From: Halorubrum sp. JWXQ-INN 858
GTDB taxonomy: Archaea; Halobacteriota; Halobacteria; Halobacteriales; Haloferacaceae
DNA: 64,000 nt
Assembly (NCBI RefSeq): GCF_009806985.1
Contig: NZ_WUAX01000006.1
Coordinates: 184,184 to 248,183, forward strand
Direction: 5' to 3'
Every line of letters begins with the position of its first letter. Position 1 is the first letter of the stretch. Under the pieces are notes generated by a model. It worked only from the letters and a program-made list of their open reading frames with translations, made no database searches and had not been told where the DNA came from. The position numbers and the translations under genes were made by a program. This document shows, one piece after another, positions 34,248 to 42,848 of the stretch.

Positions 34248-34721
34248 ATGGGCGACCGCCAACTTCGTACCGTCGTGGACCTCAGCGATTACCAGTACAC
34301 CGTCGGAATGAGCGAAGCGGAGGTCGCGGCCCGTCTACGCGAGACGCGGGTCGGCGTCCTCTCGCTGGCCACCGACGACGACGCGTACGCGGTCCCCGTC
34401 TCGTTCTTCTACGACGGTCCGTCGATCTACTTTCGGCTCGGCGACGACGGCACCCCGAGCCGGAAGGTCGCGGCCATGGCGTCGACCGCCGAGGCGACCT
34501 TCGTGGCGCTCGACGCGAGGGACCCGGACAGCTCCTGGAGCGTCGTCGCGAAGGGACCGATCCGACGGCTGACCGACCCGGCGGCACACGGCTTCGACGA
34601 GGCGACCGTCCGCGAGCGGTTCGGGCCGTTCCACGTGTTCGACGAGGTCGTCGAGGACGTCGAGATCTCCCTGTACGAGCTATCGATCGAGACGATCACC
34701 GGGAGACGAACCGCCGACTGA
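34248..34721 (+). CDS. Pyridoxamine 5'-phosphate oxidase family protein
   Basis: A 157-residue PNPOx-like split-barrel protein. MSEAEVAARLRETRVGVLSL, then YAVPVSFFYDGPSIYFRLGD and SRKVAAMASTAEATFVAL, follow the usual order of FMN-binding strands. C-terminal DVEISLYELSIETITGR is typical. The closest relatives in haloarchaea are short flavin-nucleotide-binding proteins of unknown substrate. ATG 34248. Confidence 0.8.
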   Translation: MGDRQLRTVVDLSDYQYTVGMSEAEVAARLRETRVGVLSLATDDDAYAVPVSFFYDGPSIYFRLGDDGTPSRKVAAMASTAEATFVALDARDPDSSWSVVAKGPIRRLTDPAAHGFDEATVRERFGPFHVFDEVVEDVEISLYELSIETITGRRTAD

Positions 34722-34772
34722 CGAGGAACAACCGGGAACCGACGGCGGGCTCGGGAGGATCCCTCGCCGCGG

Positions 34773-35141
34773 TCAGCGGTCGTAGACGGGTTTGCGCTGT
34801 CGCTCCGCGTACTTGTACGCCGCCCGCGCGAGCAGCAGCGACCCGCCGATCAGCAGGACGAACGTGAACGGGGAGTCCGACCCGCCGAGGTGGTCGACGG
34901 TCCCCCACGCGACGAGCCCGACGTACAACAGGACGCGGAACCGGAACGTGTCGAACCCCTCCCGGAAGTAGCCCCACACCACGAGGCCGGCGATGTAGAG
35001 GCTCACGGCGACGTCGCCGACCGCCGTCAGCCCGTGCTGTTGGATCTGGAGGAACCCCGCGAACGCCGACAGCAGCGCCAGCGCGAGGAGGGCACCTCCG
35101 AGGACCTGGCGACCGTACCGTCCGTATAGCGACTCGCTCAT
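34773..35141 (-). CDS. Four-helix membrane protein
   Basis: A 122-residue protein with four predicted membrane helices (QVLGGALLALALLSAFAGFL, AVSLYIAGLVVWGYF, FRVLLYVGLVAWGTV, FTFVLLIGGSLLLARAA) and a basic tail AYKYAERQRKPVYDR. No family is recognised. It is convergent with the gene at 34248. Confidence 0.65.
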   Translation of the reverse strand: MSESLYGRYGRQVLGGALLALALLSAFAGFLQIQQHGLTAVGDVAVSLYIAGLVVWGYFREGFDTFRFRVLLYVGLVAWGTVDHLGGSDSPFTFVLLIGGSLLLARAAYKYAERQRKPVYDR

Positions 35142-35261
35142 GGGAGGATCTGTGCGGAGGGAGTATAAGGCGGCTCCGTCTTTCGACGGGTCGCCGACTC
35201 GACCCGGTCCGACCCGACCCGCACGTCGGTCGCCGTCTCCCCGCCGGTCAGCGCTCGCCGA

Positions 35262-36308
35262 TCAGTCCTCGTCGTTCCCGGCGGATTCGGCCGCCGCTTC
35301 GGCGGGTTCGTCCCCGCCCGAACCGGCGTCGCCCTCCTCCGAGCGAGCCGCGACCAGCGCGCCGCTGGCGACGCTGTACATCGGCTCCGCGGCCCCGCGA
35401 ACGCCGCTGATCGAGAACGGGATGTTCGCGTCCGAGAGGTGGTCCGCGAACAGGTCCTTGAAGCCGCGCGGGCTGGAGGTGCCGCCGGTGACGACGACGG
35501 GCACGTCGAGCCCCTCCTCGACGTCCTCCTCGTCGACCTCGCGGCTGATGTTCTCGATGACGTAGTCGAGCAGGTTCTCGTAGTAGATGGCGAGAGCGCC
35601 CTCGACGCCGCCGACGTCCGTCCGGAAGTCGAGCTCGAAGTCGTCCTCCTTGATGCTCGTCACCTTGTCGACGGGCGTTCCCGTCGCCTGGGCGGTCTGC
35701 TCGTCGATCCAGTCGCCGCCGCGCGCGATGGAGAACTTCATCACCGGGACGGCGTAGTACGCCAGACAGACGTTCGTCATCCCGGCCCCGAAGCTGATCC
35801 CGAGCCCGGTGAAGTTGTTGTCCGCGAGCTCCGAGTAGATCACCGCCATCCCCTCGTTGATCGGCTCGGGGTCGTACCCCATGTCGCCGAGCATCGACTC
35901 CAGCGTCTTCTCGTGGTACAGCGTCGACAGCGGCGAGTCGATCGGGTCCGCGGGGCTGGAGTAGAACAGCCGCTCGTTCGGGCGGGCCGGCTCGCCGACG
36001 ACCTGCTCGGTGATGAGCTTGATCATCGGGATCGCGGACGCCTCCTCGCTGGAGAGGATCCCGTGTTGCATCGGCCGACGCGTCTCCTTGTTGAAGATGT
36101 TCGCGAAGTTGAGCGCGTCGTCCCCGACGACGTACACCTTGTCGTCCTTCCGGATGTGGAGGACGTCGCTTCTGGAGAGCATCTGCTCGGCCATGTCACT
36201 GTACTCGATCTCGACGAACGAGTTGCGCTGCTGTACGAACACCGTCTCGGGGCCTTCCTGTCTCCCCGAGAGGATGTTCATCGTACCGACGTCCAGGCCT
36301 TTGGCCAT
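35262..36308 (-). CDS. Salactin-like actin homologue (Hsp70/actin superfamily)
   Basis: A 348-residue protein of the length and style of salactin, the dynamically unstable actin filament protein of haloarchaea. ATG 36308 ([15 protein letters not shown]) gives the first phosphate loop (LDVGTMN). Others follow: [13 protein letters not shown] near residue 165, the second phosphate loop, and [13 protein letters not shown] near residue 275, the adenosine loop. The acidic C-tail is disordered. Its assignment as an actin-fold ATPase is secure; the specific salactin call rests on my memory of the family's sequence, especially [14 protein letters not shown] and [14 protein letters not shown]. It stands alone, without an evident operon partner. 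Confidence 0.8.
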   Translation of the reverse strand: MAKGLDVGTMNILSGRQEGPETVFVQQRNSFVEIEYSDMAEQMLSRSDVLHIRKDDKVYVVGDDALNFANIFNKETRRPMQHGILSSEEASAIPMIKLITEQVVGEPARPNERLFYSSPADPIDSPLSTLYHEKTLESMLGDMGYDPEPINEGMAVIYSELADNNFTGLGISFGAGMTNVCLAYYAVPVMKFSIARGGDWIDEQTAQATGTPVDKVTSIKEDDFELDFRTDVGGVEGALAIYYENLLDYVIENISREVDEEDVEEGLDVPVVVTGGTSSPRGFKDLFADHLSDANIPFSISGVRGAAEPMYSVASGALVAARSEEGDAGSGGDEPAEAAAESAGNDED

Positions 36309-36330
36309 GACGCCCGGTTTCACTCCACAC

Positions 36331-36340
36331 AGTATAAACG
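36331..36340 (-). promoter_or_regulatory. TATA box of the salactin-like gene
   Basis: On the minus strand this reads cgtttatact, centred about 27 bases before ATG 36308. That spacing fits a leaderless transcript and supports the chosen start. Confidence 0.6.
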
Positions 36341-36554
36341 TTCGTGAGGTCCGGGTCGCGATCGGATCCGGGTCCACGACCCGCCCCCGTCGTGCCCGGC
36401 GGCGAGACCACATGGTTTAATCCACGACGCGTTCGAGCGAGGGACAATGAACGGCTCGCCGTCGCGGAAACGACACCCGACACGATGTGTCGGACACGGG
36501 GTGACACGGAACGTCGCGGGATCGACACGCTGGGACGTCCTCCGGAGCGCGTAG

Positions 36555-37865
36555 ATGTCGGGGGAGCCATCGGACGGCGGGAGGGAGGAAGCGATCGCGG
36601 ACGGGATCGGTCCACGGGCCGCGCAGTCGCTCGCGGAGGTGTCGGCGCTGCCGACCTCGCTGCGCGCCGTCCTCGACTACTACGCCACGACGGGCGAGTT
36701 CGCGTTCGACGTCGTCCGGCTCCAGCGCCGGGTGGACGCGTACGTCGAGGAGGTCATCGACGAGGCGTTCGCGCCGGTCGAGCAGGCGATCGCCGAGGAA
36801 GCCGGCGTCGACCCGGACGCGGTGTCGTTCGCGTACGACACGAAGCTCACGATGCCGGCGGAGCTGACGCTCGGGCACCTCTACCAGCGGGCCAGCGTCG
36901 GGTCGCCGGCCGGGTTCGACCCGGTGGACCGGAGCCGACGACGGTCGCCCCTCGAACGGGTTCCGATCGTCGGATCGGCGACGAAACCCGACGAGGCGGC
37001 GTACGAGCGCGCCCGCGAGCAGGTCGCGGCGGTCGAGCGCGCGGAGGCGGTCACCGAGCTCGTCGTCGTCGCACTGCTCGACGGCGACATGCGCGACGCG
37101 ATGAACGACGCCGAGTACGACGACTTCCGGGTCGAGGGCGCACCCGGGGTCGACCGCCCGCGGACCGCCGAGATCGCCCAGCGCGTCCTGCGCGAGCGCG
37201 TCGAGGAGCTGTTCGAGGGGTACCCCGACGCCGTCCGCGGGGCGTACCGCGAGGCGGTCGACCGCTCGGAGGCCCACCAGGACCGGGACCCCTACTTCCG
37301 GGAGCTGATGGCCGACGCCCGCGAGGGCGACGCCGACGCGCTGGCGGCGATCCGGGACGAGTACAAGCACGGGTCGTTCGTCGGTCCCGATCCCGACTCC
37401 GACGGCGACCTCGACGACGTGGCGCCCGTCGCCGATCCGGTCATCAGACCCGCGGAGCTGTTCGTCGGCGACGAGCCCGCGTTCCCGTACCTTAAGACCC
37501 AGTACGGCCGCGTCGGAGTCATCTACGACGGAATGATCGAGATGTACCGGGCGGCCGGCATCGAGATCGAGGACGCGTTCAAACGGTCGATCGTCTTCAC
37601 GATCATCGGCGCGCAGATCTGGCTCGACGACATCGACGACTACGCCGACGACCTCGCCGAGGTGCAGTTGACCCCCGTGACGGCGGAGTACCTCCTCGCG
37701 GACACGGAGCGCGAGGCGTACCGGAACGTCGTCGACGCGACCACCCGCTACCTCGACGCCGCCGAGCGGTACGCCGCCGAGACGAACTCGCCGCTGGCCG
37801 GGATCGGGACGAACTACGTGTTCCGCCGGGGGGACCCGAGCGTCCTCCCCGGCCACGCGGACTGA
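36555..37865 (+). CDS. Haloarchaeal hypothetical protein, mostly helical
   Basis: A 436-residue soluble protein, ATG 36555. It is mostly alpha-helical and acidic. Near residue 345 it has IVFTIIGAQIWLDDIDDYAD, and the string LDDIDDYADDLAEV recalls the Asp-rich second motif of polyprenyl-synthase or terpene-cyclase folds; the matching first DDxxD motif is not evident, so the enzyme call is not made. The divergent TATA region is shared with the salactin-like gene (247 bases apart). Function unknown. Confidence 0.65.
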   Translation: MSGEPSDGGREEAIADGIGPRAAQSLAEVSALPTSLRAVLDYYATTGEFAFDVVRLQRRVDAYVEEVIDEAFAPVEQAIAEEAGVDPDAVSFAYDTKLTMPAELTLGHLYQRASVGSPAGFDPVDRSRRRSPLERVPIVGSATKPDEAAYERAREQVAAVERAEAVTELVVVALLDGDMRDAMNDAEYDDFRVEGAPGVDRPRTAEIAQRVLRERVEELFEGYPDAVRGAYREAVDRSEAHQDRDPYFRELMADAREGDADALAAIRDEYKHGSFVGPDPDSDGDLDDVAPVADPVIRPAELFVGDEPAFPYLKTQYGRVGVIYDGMIEMYRAAGIEIEDAFKRSIVFTIIGAQIWLDDIDDYADDLAEVQLTPVTAEYLLADTEREAYRNVVDATTRYLDAAERYAAETNSPLAGIGTNYVFRRGDPSVLPGHAD

Positions 37866-37897
37866 TCCTCGATTCGGTCACATCGGCTGATCCTCAT

Positions 37898-38170
37898 TTA
37901 AAAGACCACGAACAGGAGCGCGCCTCCGACGAGGACGCCCGCCGACCGCAACAGCCCGACGGCCGTCCGGCGGACCGACGGAAGCGACTCCGCGGCACCG
38001 AGACACGCGAAGGAGGTCCCGAGGACGACCGGGACCGTGAGATCGACGTCGCCGCGGGAGGACAGGACCGCGGCGTACACGAACAGCCCGGCCGACAGCA
38101 CGAGCCAGAGCGCACCGCTCCGCCACCCCTCCGGCTCGCGGAACAGCGTCGCGTCGAGGACGTCTCGCAT
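37898..38170 (-). CDS. Small membrane protein, three helices
   Basis: A 90-residue protein starting at ATG 38170 (MRDVLDATLFREPEGWRSG). Three hydrophobic helices follow (ALWLVLSAGLFVYAAVL, VPVVLGTSFACLGAAESL, VGLLRSAGVLVGGALLFVVF) up to the very C-terminus. No family assigned. The 32-base array lies 39 bases upstream, next to its promoter. Confidence 0.6.
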   Translation of the reverse strand: MRDVLDATLFREPEGWRSGALWLVLSAGLFVYAAVLSSRGDVDLTVPVVLGTSFACLGAAESLPSVRRTAVGLLRSAGVLVGGALLFVVF

Positions 38171-38208
38171 CGTCCGGCGACACGCGGAGCGGGGGTAAAA
38201 GGGACGCG

Positions 38209-38283
38209 GTGAGCACGGGGCACAGTGAACACTGAGCACAGTGAGCACGGGGCACAGTGAACACTGAGCACAGTGAGCACGGG
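38209..38283. repeat. Tandem array, 32-base unit, over 2 copies
   Basis: The unit starts gtgagcacgg at 38209, 38241 and 38273 (the third is partial). Copies are identical. Inside each unit cagtgaacactg and gagcacagtg make a loose inverted repeat. It lies upstream of the small membrane protein gene starting at 38170 (minus). Confidence 0.9.
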
Positions 38284-38339
38284 GCGCGAAGGTCCGGGAC
38301 CGCCCCGGCGACCGGGGCTCGACCCGACGGGGCGGCCCG

Positions 38340-39578
38340 CTACCTCGCCAGCTTCTCCGACGGGAACGCGGTGTCGCCCTCGTGGACGGCCGCGGCGACG
38401 AGCCGGGCCGCGAACCGTTCGGGGTCGTCGACGTCGACGCCGGCACAGACCGCCCGCTCGACCGCCGCGACGGCGTCCGCACCCACTCGGGGACGCCCGT
38501 CGGACGTCGTCCTCCCCGCGTCGGCCGCGATGGCGCGGCGCGCGCGGAGGCCGGCGGCGAGACACCGGCGAGCCTCCGCGACGGGGTCGTCGACGCCCGG
38601 GATCGTCGAGAGGTACCGGGCGGCGGCGGTGTCGGCGAGGTCACACGCGTCCGCGAGCCACGCCGCCGCGCCGGGGTCCGAATCGGGGTCGGTGCCGACC
38701 GCGTCGAGGTAGTCGGCCGCGAGCGCGGCCTCCTCCTCGGCGACGCGGTGGAAGACGTCGCCGACGACGACGGCGTCAGCGCCCGCGTCGAGCACCGCGG
38801 TCGCCTTCTCACGGGAGTCGACGCCGCCGCCGTACCAGACCCGGGTCCAGTCGACGCCGTCGTCGATCGCCTCGAGGGCCGCGGTCGCCTCCTCGCCGCC
38901 GTACGTCCCGGAGTATTCGAGATAGAGGACTTCGGCGTCGAGCACGTACTCGGCGGCCATCGCGCGCTGTTTCGCGGCCGCCGGGTCGAGGACGTCCGCC
39001 GCGGTGACGCCGCTCTCGCGTGCGGCAGCGCTGTCGGGGTTCTGGACGATGTACGCCTCGACGACCGCGTTCGAGAGCATGACGTCCGTCAGGACTCCAC
39101 GGAGCCTGTCGCCGACGACGGGGGCGGTCGCGACCCGTCCGAGCATCCCCGGCACCATCCGGTCGCGGACCGCCTCGACGCCCTTCCCGAACGTCCCGAC
39201 GAAGGCGTCGTCGTCCCCGTTGAGGACCTGCGGAACCGCGAGGAACGCCGCCGACGAGAGCGTCTCCCGCGTGACGTGGTCGGCCCCGCTCGGCTCGTGG
39301 AACGCCGGCGTCTGGAGGGACTCCAACAGCGTGAACGTCGCGCGCGTGTTCTCGTCGGTGACGTCGGCCGACCCGCCGACGGAGACGGCGTCGGTGTGTG
39401 CGAGGTATCGCGGGAACGCGATCGGGAGCTTCTTGCGCTCCTCGGGGTCCACCTTCGTCACGTGCGACCAGTCGCCGGGCACGGGGTTCGTGTCCAGCCG
39501 GAGGCCGTACCGCACGATCGACCGCCCCGCCCGAAAGAGGCGGCCGCACCGTCCGGCGAACGCGTCGAGAGAACTCAT
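38340..39578 (-). CDS. GGGP synthase (PcrB-type) paralogue with C-terminal extension
   Basis: A 412-residue protein. The first 275 residues follow the PcrB/geranylgeranylglyceryl-phosphate synthase TIM barrel: WSHVTKVDPEERKKLPIAF, TDAVSVGGSADVTDENTRAT, AYIVQNPDSAAARESG, YLEYSGTYGGEEA near 215, VWYGGGVDSREKA near 245 and ADAVVVGDVFHRV near 262. The enzyme makes the first ether bond of archaeal lipids. It is much longer than the roughly 230-residue enzyme: about 50 extra residues within the barrel and a helical C-terminal extension of about 145 residues. A paralogue for a different prenyl chain, or an enzyme with a partner domain, are both possible. ATG 39578. Confidence 0.78.
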   Translation of the reverse strand: MSSLDAFAGRCGRLFRAGRSIVRYGLRLDTNPVPGDWSHVTKVDPEERKKLPIAFPRYLAHTDAVSVGGSADVTDENTRATFTLLESLQTPAFHEPSGADHVTRETLSSAAFLAVPQVLNGDDDAFVGTFGKGVEAVRDRMVPGMLGRVATAPVVGDRLRGVLTDVMLSNAVVEAYIVQNPDSAAARESGVTAADVLDPAAAKQRAMAAEYVLDAEVLYLEYSGTYGGEEATAALEAIDDGVDWTRVWYGGGVDSREKATAVLDAGADAVVVGDVFHRVAEEEAALAADYLDAVGTDPDSDPGAAAWLADACDLADTAAARYLSTIPGVDDPVAEARRCLAAGLRARRAIAADAGRTTSDGRPRVGADAVAAVERAVCAGVDVDDPERFAARLVAAAVHEGDTAFPSEKLAR

Positions 39579-39738
39579 TGAACGAACGTTCTGGCGAGGA
39601 CCCGCTCGGGGATTAAGCCTTCCCATCCGTCCCGTTCGGGCCCCACGCGCCGGTCAGGGGCTGTTCGTGGCGTCGTGAGCGGCCGTGAAGTCGTCGAGCG
39701 GTCATGGGATGGTGAGCGGCTCTGGTGACGCCCGATCC

Positions 39739-39897
39739 TCACCCCAAGTTGTGGACGTTCGTGCTCCCGCAGCCGGGACACTGTGTGAGCGTCCCGAGCG
39801 GGGGATGCGTCAGCCGTCCCCAGTCGTCGCCTGGCGGGGCCTCGAAACCGCAGTTCGTACAGCGGAGTCGACCGAGAGTCGACGTCTCGTCAGTCAT
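39739..39897 (-). CDS. Zinc-ribbon microprotein, 52 residues
   Basis: A short gene read from ATG 39897 to TGA 39739: it begins MTDETSTLGRLRCTNCGFEA, has a middle PPGDDWGRLTHPPLG and a second knuckle CPGCGSTNVHN. The two CxxC pairs 29 residues apart make a full zinc ribbon. Such microproteins are common in haloarchaea and rarely annotated. It is divergent from the zinc-ribbon gene at 40014. Coding status rests on the perfect zinc-knuckle spacing and the clean start and stop. Confidence 0.65.
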   Translation of the reverse strand: MTDETSTLGRLRCTNCGFEAPPGDDWGRLTHPPLGTLTQCPGCGSTNVHNLG

Positions 39898-40013
39898 GAA
39901 CGATCGTTCTCGTTTCTGAATGATAAGTCCGACGGCGGCTCGAGACGGGTCGTGGCCGGTCGGCGACGGCCGGAATCAGTATCTTGAAACCGGTTCCCCA
40001 CCGACGGTCGGTC

Positions 40014-40178
40014 ATGGCCCTGGAGAAAGACGTTGCCTGCCCGACGTGTGGGGAGACGCGCCAGTTCTATCGGACCGCGGCGATGACCCTTCACCTCGGG
40101 GAGAAGACGAAGTGGCGGTGTAGCGAATGCGGGTTCGGCTACGTCGAGATCAACGGGATCGACACGCTTCCCGCCTGA
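40014..40178 (+). CDS. Zinc-ribbon microprotein, 54 residues
   Basis: ATG 40014 gives MALEKDVACPTCGETRQFYR, then HLGEKTKWRCSECGFGYVEI and a short end NGIDTLPA. The CxxC pairs (CPTC and CSEC) make a zinc ribbon of the haloarchaeal DUF7838 type, as far as I recall. It is head-to-head with the other microprotein gene at 39897, with 116 bases between their starts. Role unknown; it may bind RNA or another protein. Confidence 0.7.
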   Translation: MALEKDVACPTCGETRQFYRTAAMTLHLGEKTKWRCSECGFGYVEINGIDTLPA

Positions 40179-40267
40179 ATACGGAATCGACGACCGAGCG
40201 ACGGTTTTGCCGACGCGTCGACCCGGACAGCGTAGCGCTCGACGCGTCGATCGACGCTCCACTCGGT

Positions 40268-40338
40268 CTCTCGTTCGGTTCGTGGTCGGCCTCCCGTTCG
40301 GTCCGCGGCCAGCCTCTCGTTCGGTCCGCGGCCGGCCA
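40268..40338. repeat. Tandem array, 23-base unit, 3 copies
   Basis: The core cgttcggt starts at 40272, 40295 and 40318, an exact 23-base period, in units of about tctcgttcggtccgcggcca. It lies between the convergent genes ending at 40178 and 40364. Confidence 0.85.
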
Positions 40339-40363
40339 GATGGCGATTTCCGTGGAACGGCCG

Positions 40364-41200
40364 TTACTCGGTTCTGACGACGTCCGCCTCGAGAACGCCG
40401 ACGCCGTCGACCTCGGCCCGCACGGTGTCGCCGTCCTCGATCACGCCCGCCCCGGGGGTCCCCGTCGATATCAGGTCGCCGGGGCGGAGCGTCATCACGT
40501 CGCTGTGGAACGAGACGAGCTCCGGCGGCGAGAACAGCATGCGGTCGAGGGTGTTCTCCGAGACGACCTCGTCGTTCACGACCGTCCGCACGACGACGTC
40601 GTCGAGCCGGTCGGGGTCCGCCGGCGCGGAGATCCACGGCCCGACCACGAGGAACGAGTCGTAGCTCTTCGCCCGAGTCAGGAACCGCGGGTTGCGTTCG
40701 AGGACGTCCTCGGCGGTCATGTCGATCACCGGGACGAAGCCGGCGACGACGTCCGCGAACGACGACTCGTCGACGCCCGAACAGGTCCGACCGATGACGA
40801 CGCCGAGCTCCGCCTCGGCGGTGACGCGCGCCGACTGCTCGACGGGCGGGAGCCGGATCGGGCCGCCGGGTGCGGTCAGCGTCGAGGCCGGCTTCATGAA
40901 GCTTGCCGGCTCCTCCGGGCGCACTTCGTCGAGGTCGGCTGCGTGGTCGGCGTAGTTGAGACCGATCCCCCAGAGCTTGCCGGGGTCGAACGGGACCCCG
41001 AACGACAGGTGCTCGGGCGGCGTGCGGGTCGCGGGGAGGTCGCCGATCGCCGGAAGCGAGCCGGTTCCGCCCGCGAGCGCACCGAGCGCGTCGGTCGTCG
41101 AGCCGTGGCCGGCCGCCGACAGCGGGACGAACCCGTCCGCGTCGCCGATCAGCGGGCGTCCCTCGACCGTCCGTGCCAGCCGGTGTGTCTCGTCGGCCAT
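40364..41200 (-). CDS. Fumarylacetoacetate hydrolase family protein
   Basis: A 278-residue enzyme of the FAH fold. Segments are LWGIGLNYADHAADLDE (start of the catalytic domain), FMKPASTLTAPGG, then VTAEAELGVVIGRTCSG with metal-binding acids, FVPVIDMTAEDVLERNPRFL and GDLISTGTPGAGVIEDGDTV near the end. Members hydrolyse or decarboxylate beta-diketo acids; the substrate here is unknown. ATG 41200 overlaps the stop of the cupin gene (ATGA), so the two are co-translated. Confidence 0.85.
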   Translation of the reverse strand: MADETHRLARTVEGRPLIGDADGFVPLSAAGHGSTTDALGALAGGTGSLPAIGDLPATRTPPEHLSFGVPFDPGKLWGIGLNYADHAADLDEVRPEEPASFMKPASTLTAPGGPIRLPPVEQSARVTAEAELGVVIGRTCSGVDESSFADVVAGFVPVIDMTAEDVLERNPRFLTRAKSYDSFLVVGPWISAPADPDRLDDVVVRTVVNDEVVSENTLDRMLFSPPELVSFHSDVMTLRPGDLISTGTPGAGVIEDGDTVRAEVDGVGVLEADVVRTE

Positions 41201-41547
41201 CACTCCTCGCGGTCGGTCCAGAAGTCGAAGCCACGCCCGGGCGCGAACACGTCGAGGCCGACGGCGCGCTCGTCCGTCGCGTTCTCGACGCGGTGGGTCT
41301 CCCAGCTCTCGAGCCAGACGGAGTCGTACTCCCCGAGGACGACCGTCTCCTCCTCGGTGTGGATCGTGAGCTCGCCCTCGAGACAGACGCACACCTGCTC
41401 GTTCTCGTGGTCGTGCATCGGCGAGGAGTGGCCGGCGGGCTTCTCGAACCACTCGAAGGTGAACTCGTCGCTGCCGGCCAACGCGGCGCGGCCCCAGCCG
41501 TCTTCGGGTTCGTAGGTCTCGGCGTCGTCGAACGGAACGTGGTCCAT
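41200..41547 (-). CDS. Cupin-domain protein
   Basis: A 115-residue single-cupin protein. The metal-binding HDHENEQVCVCLEGEL (H, H, E) and later TETHRVEN-type His in SWETHRVENATDE fit the two cupin motifs. ATG 41547 (MDHVPFDDAETYEPED). It is 82 bases downstream of the SDR gene start side and overlaps the FAH-family gene, so an aromatic or sugar-acid catabolic cluster is possible. Confidence 0.8.
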   Translation of the reverse strand: MDHVPFDDAETYEPEDGWGRAALAGSDEFTFEWFEKPAGHSSPMHDHENEQVCVCLEGELTIHTEEETVVLGEYDSVWLESWETHRVENATDERAVGLDVFAPGRGFDFWTDREE

Positions 41548-41630
41548 ACCGCCGAATGACCGGGCCGACAAAAAGCGGTTGGGGTTCCGGCGGAAACGGA
41601 AGACCTGGCCGGCCCCGATCGGCGACTCGC

Positions 41631-42425
41631 TTATAAGTTCGCGCTGCCCGCGCCGCCGTCGATCACGATCGACTGGCCGGTGATGAAGCCGGACTTCGGC
41701 GAGGAGAGGAACGCGACGGTGTTGCCGAGCTCGATCGGGTCGCCGACGCGCCCGAGCGGGTTCTTCGCCCAGTCCTTGATACCCTCCTCGTAGGAGTCGT
41801 ACTCGCCCCGCTCGATCGCCTGTTCGACGAGCTCCGTGATCCGGCTCGTCTCGTGGGGGCCGGGGAGCACCGCGTTCGCACGGACGTCGGGCGCGAGCTC
41901 GCTCGACAGCGTCTTCTCTAACCCGATCACGCTCATGCGGACCGCGTTCGAGAGGACGAGCCCGTCGATCGCCTCCTTGACGGAGCGAGAGGTGATGTTG
42001 ACGATGGTGCCGCCGTCGCCGTCGGCGAGCGGTTCCGCACAGCGGCGGGTCAGCTTGACGACGCTCATGACGAGCAGCTCGTAGGCGTGCTCCCAGTCGT
42101 CGTCGTCGGTGTCGAGGAACGCCCCGGACGGCGGCCCGCCCGCGGACGTGACGAGGTGGTCGAGCTGCCCGAACTCGTCGAGGGTCGTCTCGACGAGCTC
42201 ATCGATGTCCTCTTCGACCGTGAGGTCGCCCTGGACGGCGACGACGCGCGCGTCGCCCGCGGCCTCCGCCTCGAGGTCGGCCTTCGCGTCCGCCAGCCGG
42301 TCGGCGTCCCGCCCGTTGATAACGACGTTCGTTCCCTCCCTGACCAGCGCCTGAGCCGCGGCGAAGCCGAGCCCGCTGCTCGAGGCGGTCGTCAACGCGA
42401 CGTTCCCGTCGATTTCGAGATCCAT
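41631..42425 (-). CDS. Short-chain dehydrogenase lacking the YxxxK motif
   Basis: A 264-residue Rossmann-fold SDR. The glycine motif is TTASSSGLGFAAAQALV, NAG-type motif is LVTSAGGPPSG, and the C-terminal SGFITGQSIVIDGG is normal. The expected catalytic Tyr-x-x-x-Lys is absent: after NITSRSVKEAIDG comes LVLSNAVRMSVIG, so Leu or Val replaces Tyr and Asn replaces Lys. A group of SDRs with this S-N-x-x-R pattern exists, so it may be a distinct subfamily and not a dead enzyme. ATG 42425. Confidence 0.82.
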   Translation of the reverse strand: MDLEIDGNVALTTASSSGLGFAAAQALVREGTNVVINGRDADRLADAKADLEAEAAGDARVVAVQGDLTVEEDIDELVETTLDEFGQLDHLVTSAGGPPSGAFLDTDDDDWEHAYELLVMSVVKLTRRCAEPLADGDGGTIVNITSRSVKEAIDGLVLSNAVRMSVIGLEKTLSSELAPDVRANAVLPGPHETSRITELVEQAIERGEYDSYEEGIKDWAKNPLGRVGDPIELGNTVAFLSSPKSGFITGQSIVIDGGAGSANL

Positions 42426-42646
42426 ACCGACACCACTGCCGGGGGCGGCTTAACCGTTGGCGACGCGGCGCACCCCGCCGTCGTCCCGACGTTTAAGTGT
42501 GCGGCGCGGCAGACCGGCCGAGCGACGCCCGTCGACGGCGGGTGGGCACGCCGGGGTATCAGGACGGCGCTGGGTGGGGAGGCCGGGACACCGAGTCGCT
42601 AGGCCCCTCACACCGTTCCGCGTTTCTCGCGTTCTCACACGATACG

Positions 42647-42781
42647 GGTCGCGAGTGTGGCACGAACGGTCATGGTCGCGAGTGTGGCACGAACGGTCAT
42701 GGTCGCGAGTGTGGCACGAACGGTCATGGTCGCGAGTGTGGCACGAACAGTCATGGTCGCGAGTATGGCACGAACGGCCAT
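42647..42781. repeat. Tandem array, 27-base unit, 5 copies
   Basis: Units start with ggtcgcgagtgtgg at 42647, 42674, 42701, 42728 and 42755; only the last two have single-base changes. The array fills most of the 423-base gap between the SDR gene (starts 42425, minus) and phnD (42849), and stops 7 bases before the operator-like repeat at 42789. The rest of that gap (42426 to 42646) shows no gene. Confidence 0.95.
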
Positions 42782-42788
42782 GTGATAT

Positions 42789-42832
42789 GTCCCCAAATAT
42801 AACGATCGATCACAAAATTATTTATAGGGGAC
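42789..42832 (+). promoter_or_regulatory. Promoter and inverted repeat of the phosphonate operon
   Basis: The arms gtccccaaata (42789 to 42799) and tatttataggggac (42819 to 42832) are inverted copies, apart from an inserted tat, and the second contains the TATA box tttata (42821 to 42826). The TATA box lies about 26 bases before ATG 42849, giving a leaderless transcript. A repressor on this repeat would cover the TATA box, so it is a candidate operator. Confidence 0.6.
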
Positions 42833-42848
42833 TGTTCGACCGATCCGT

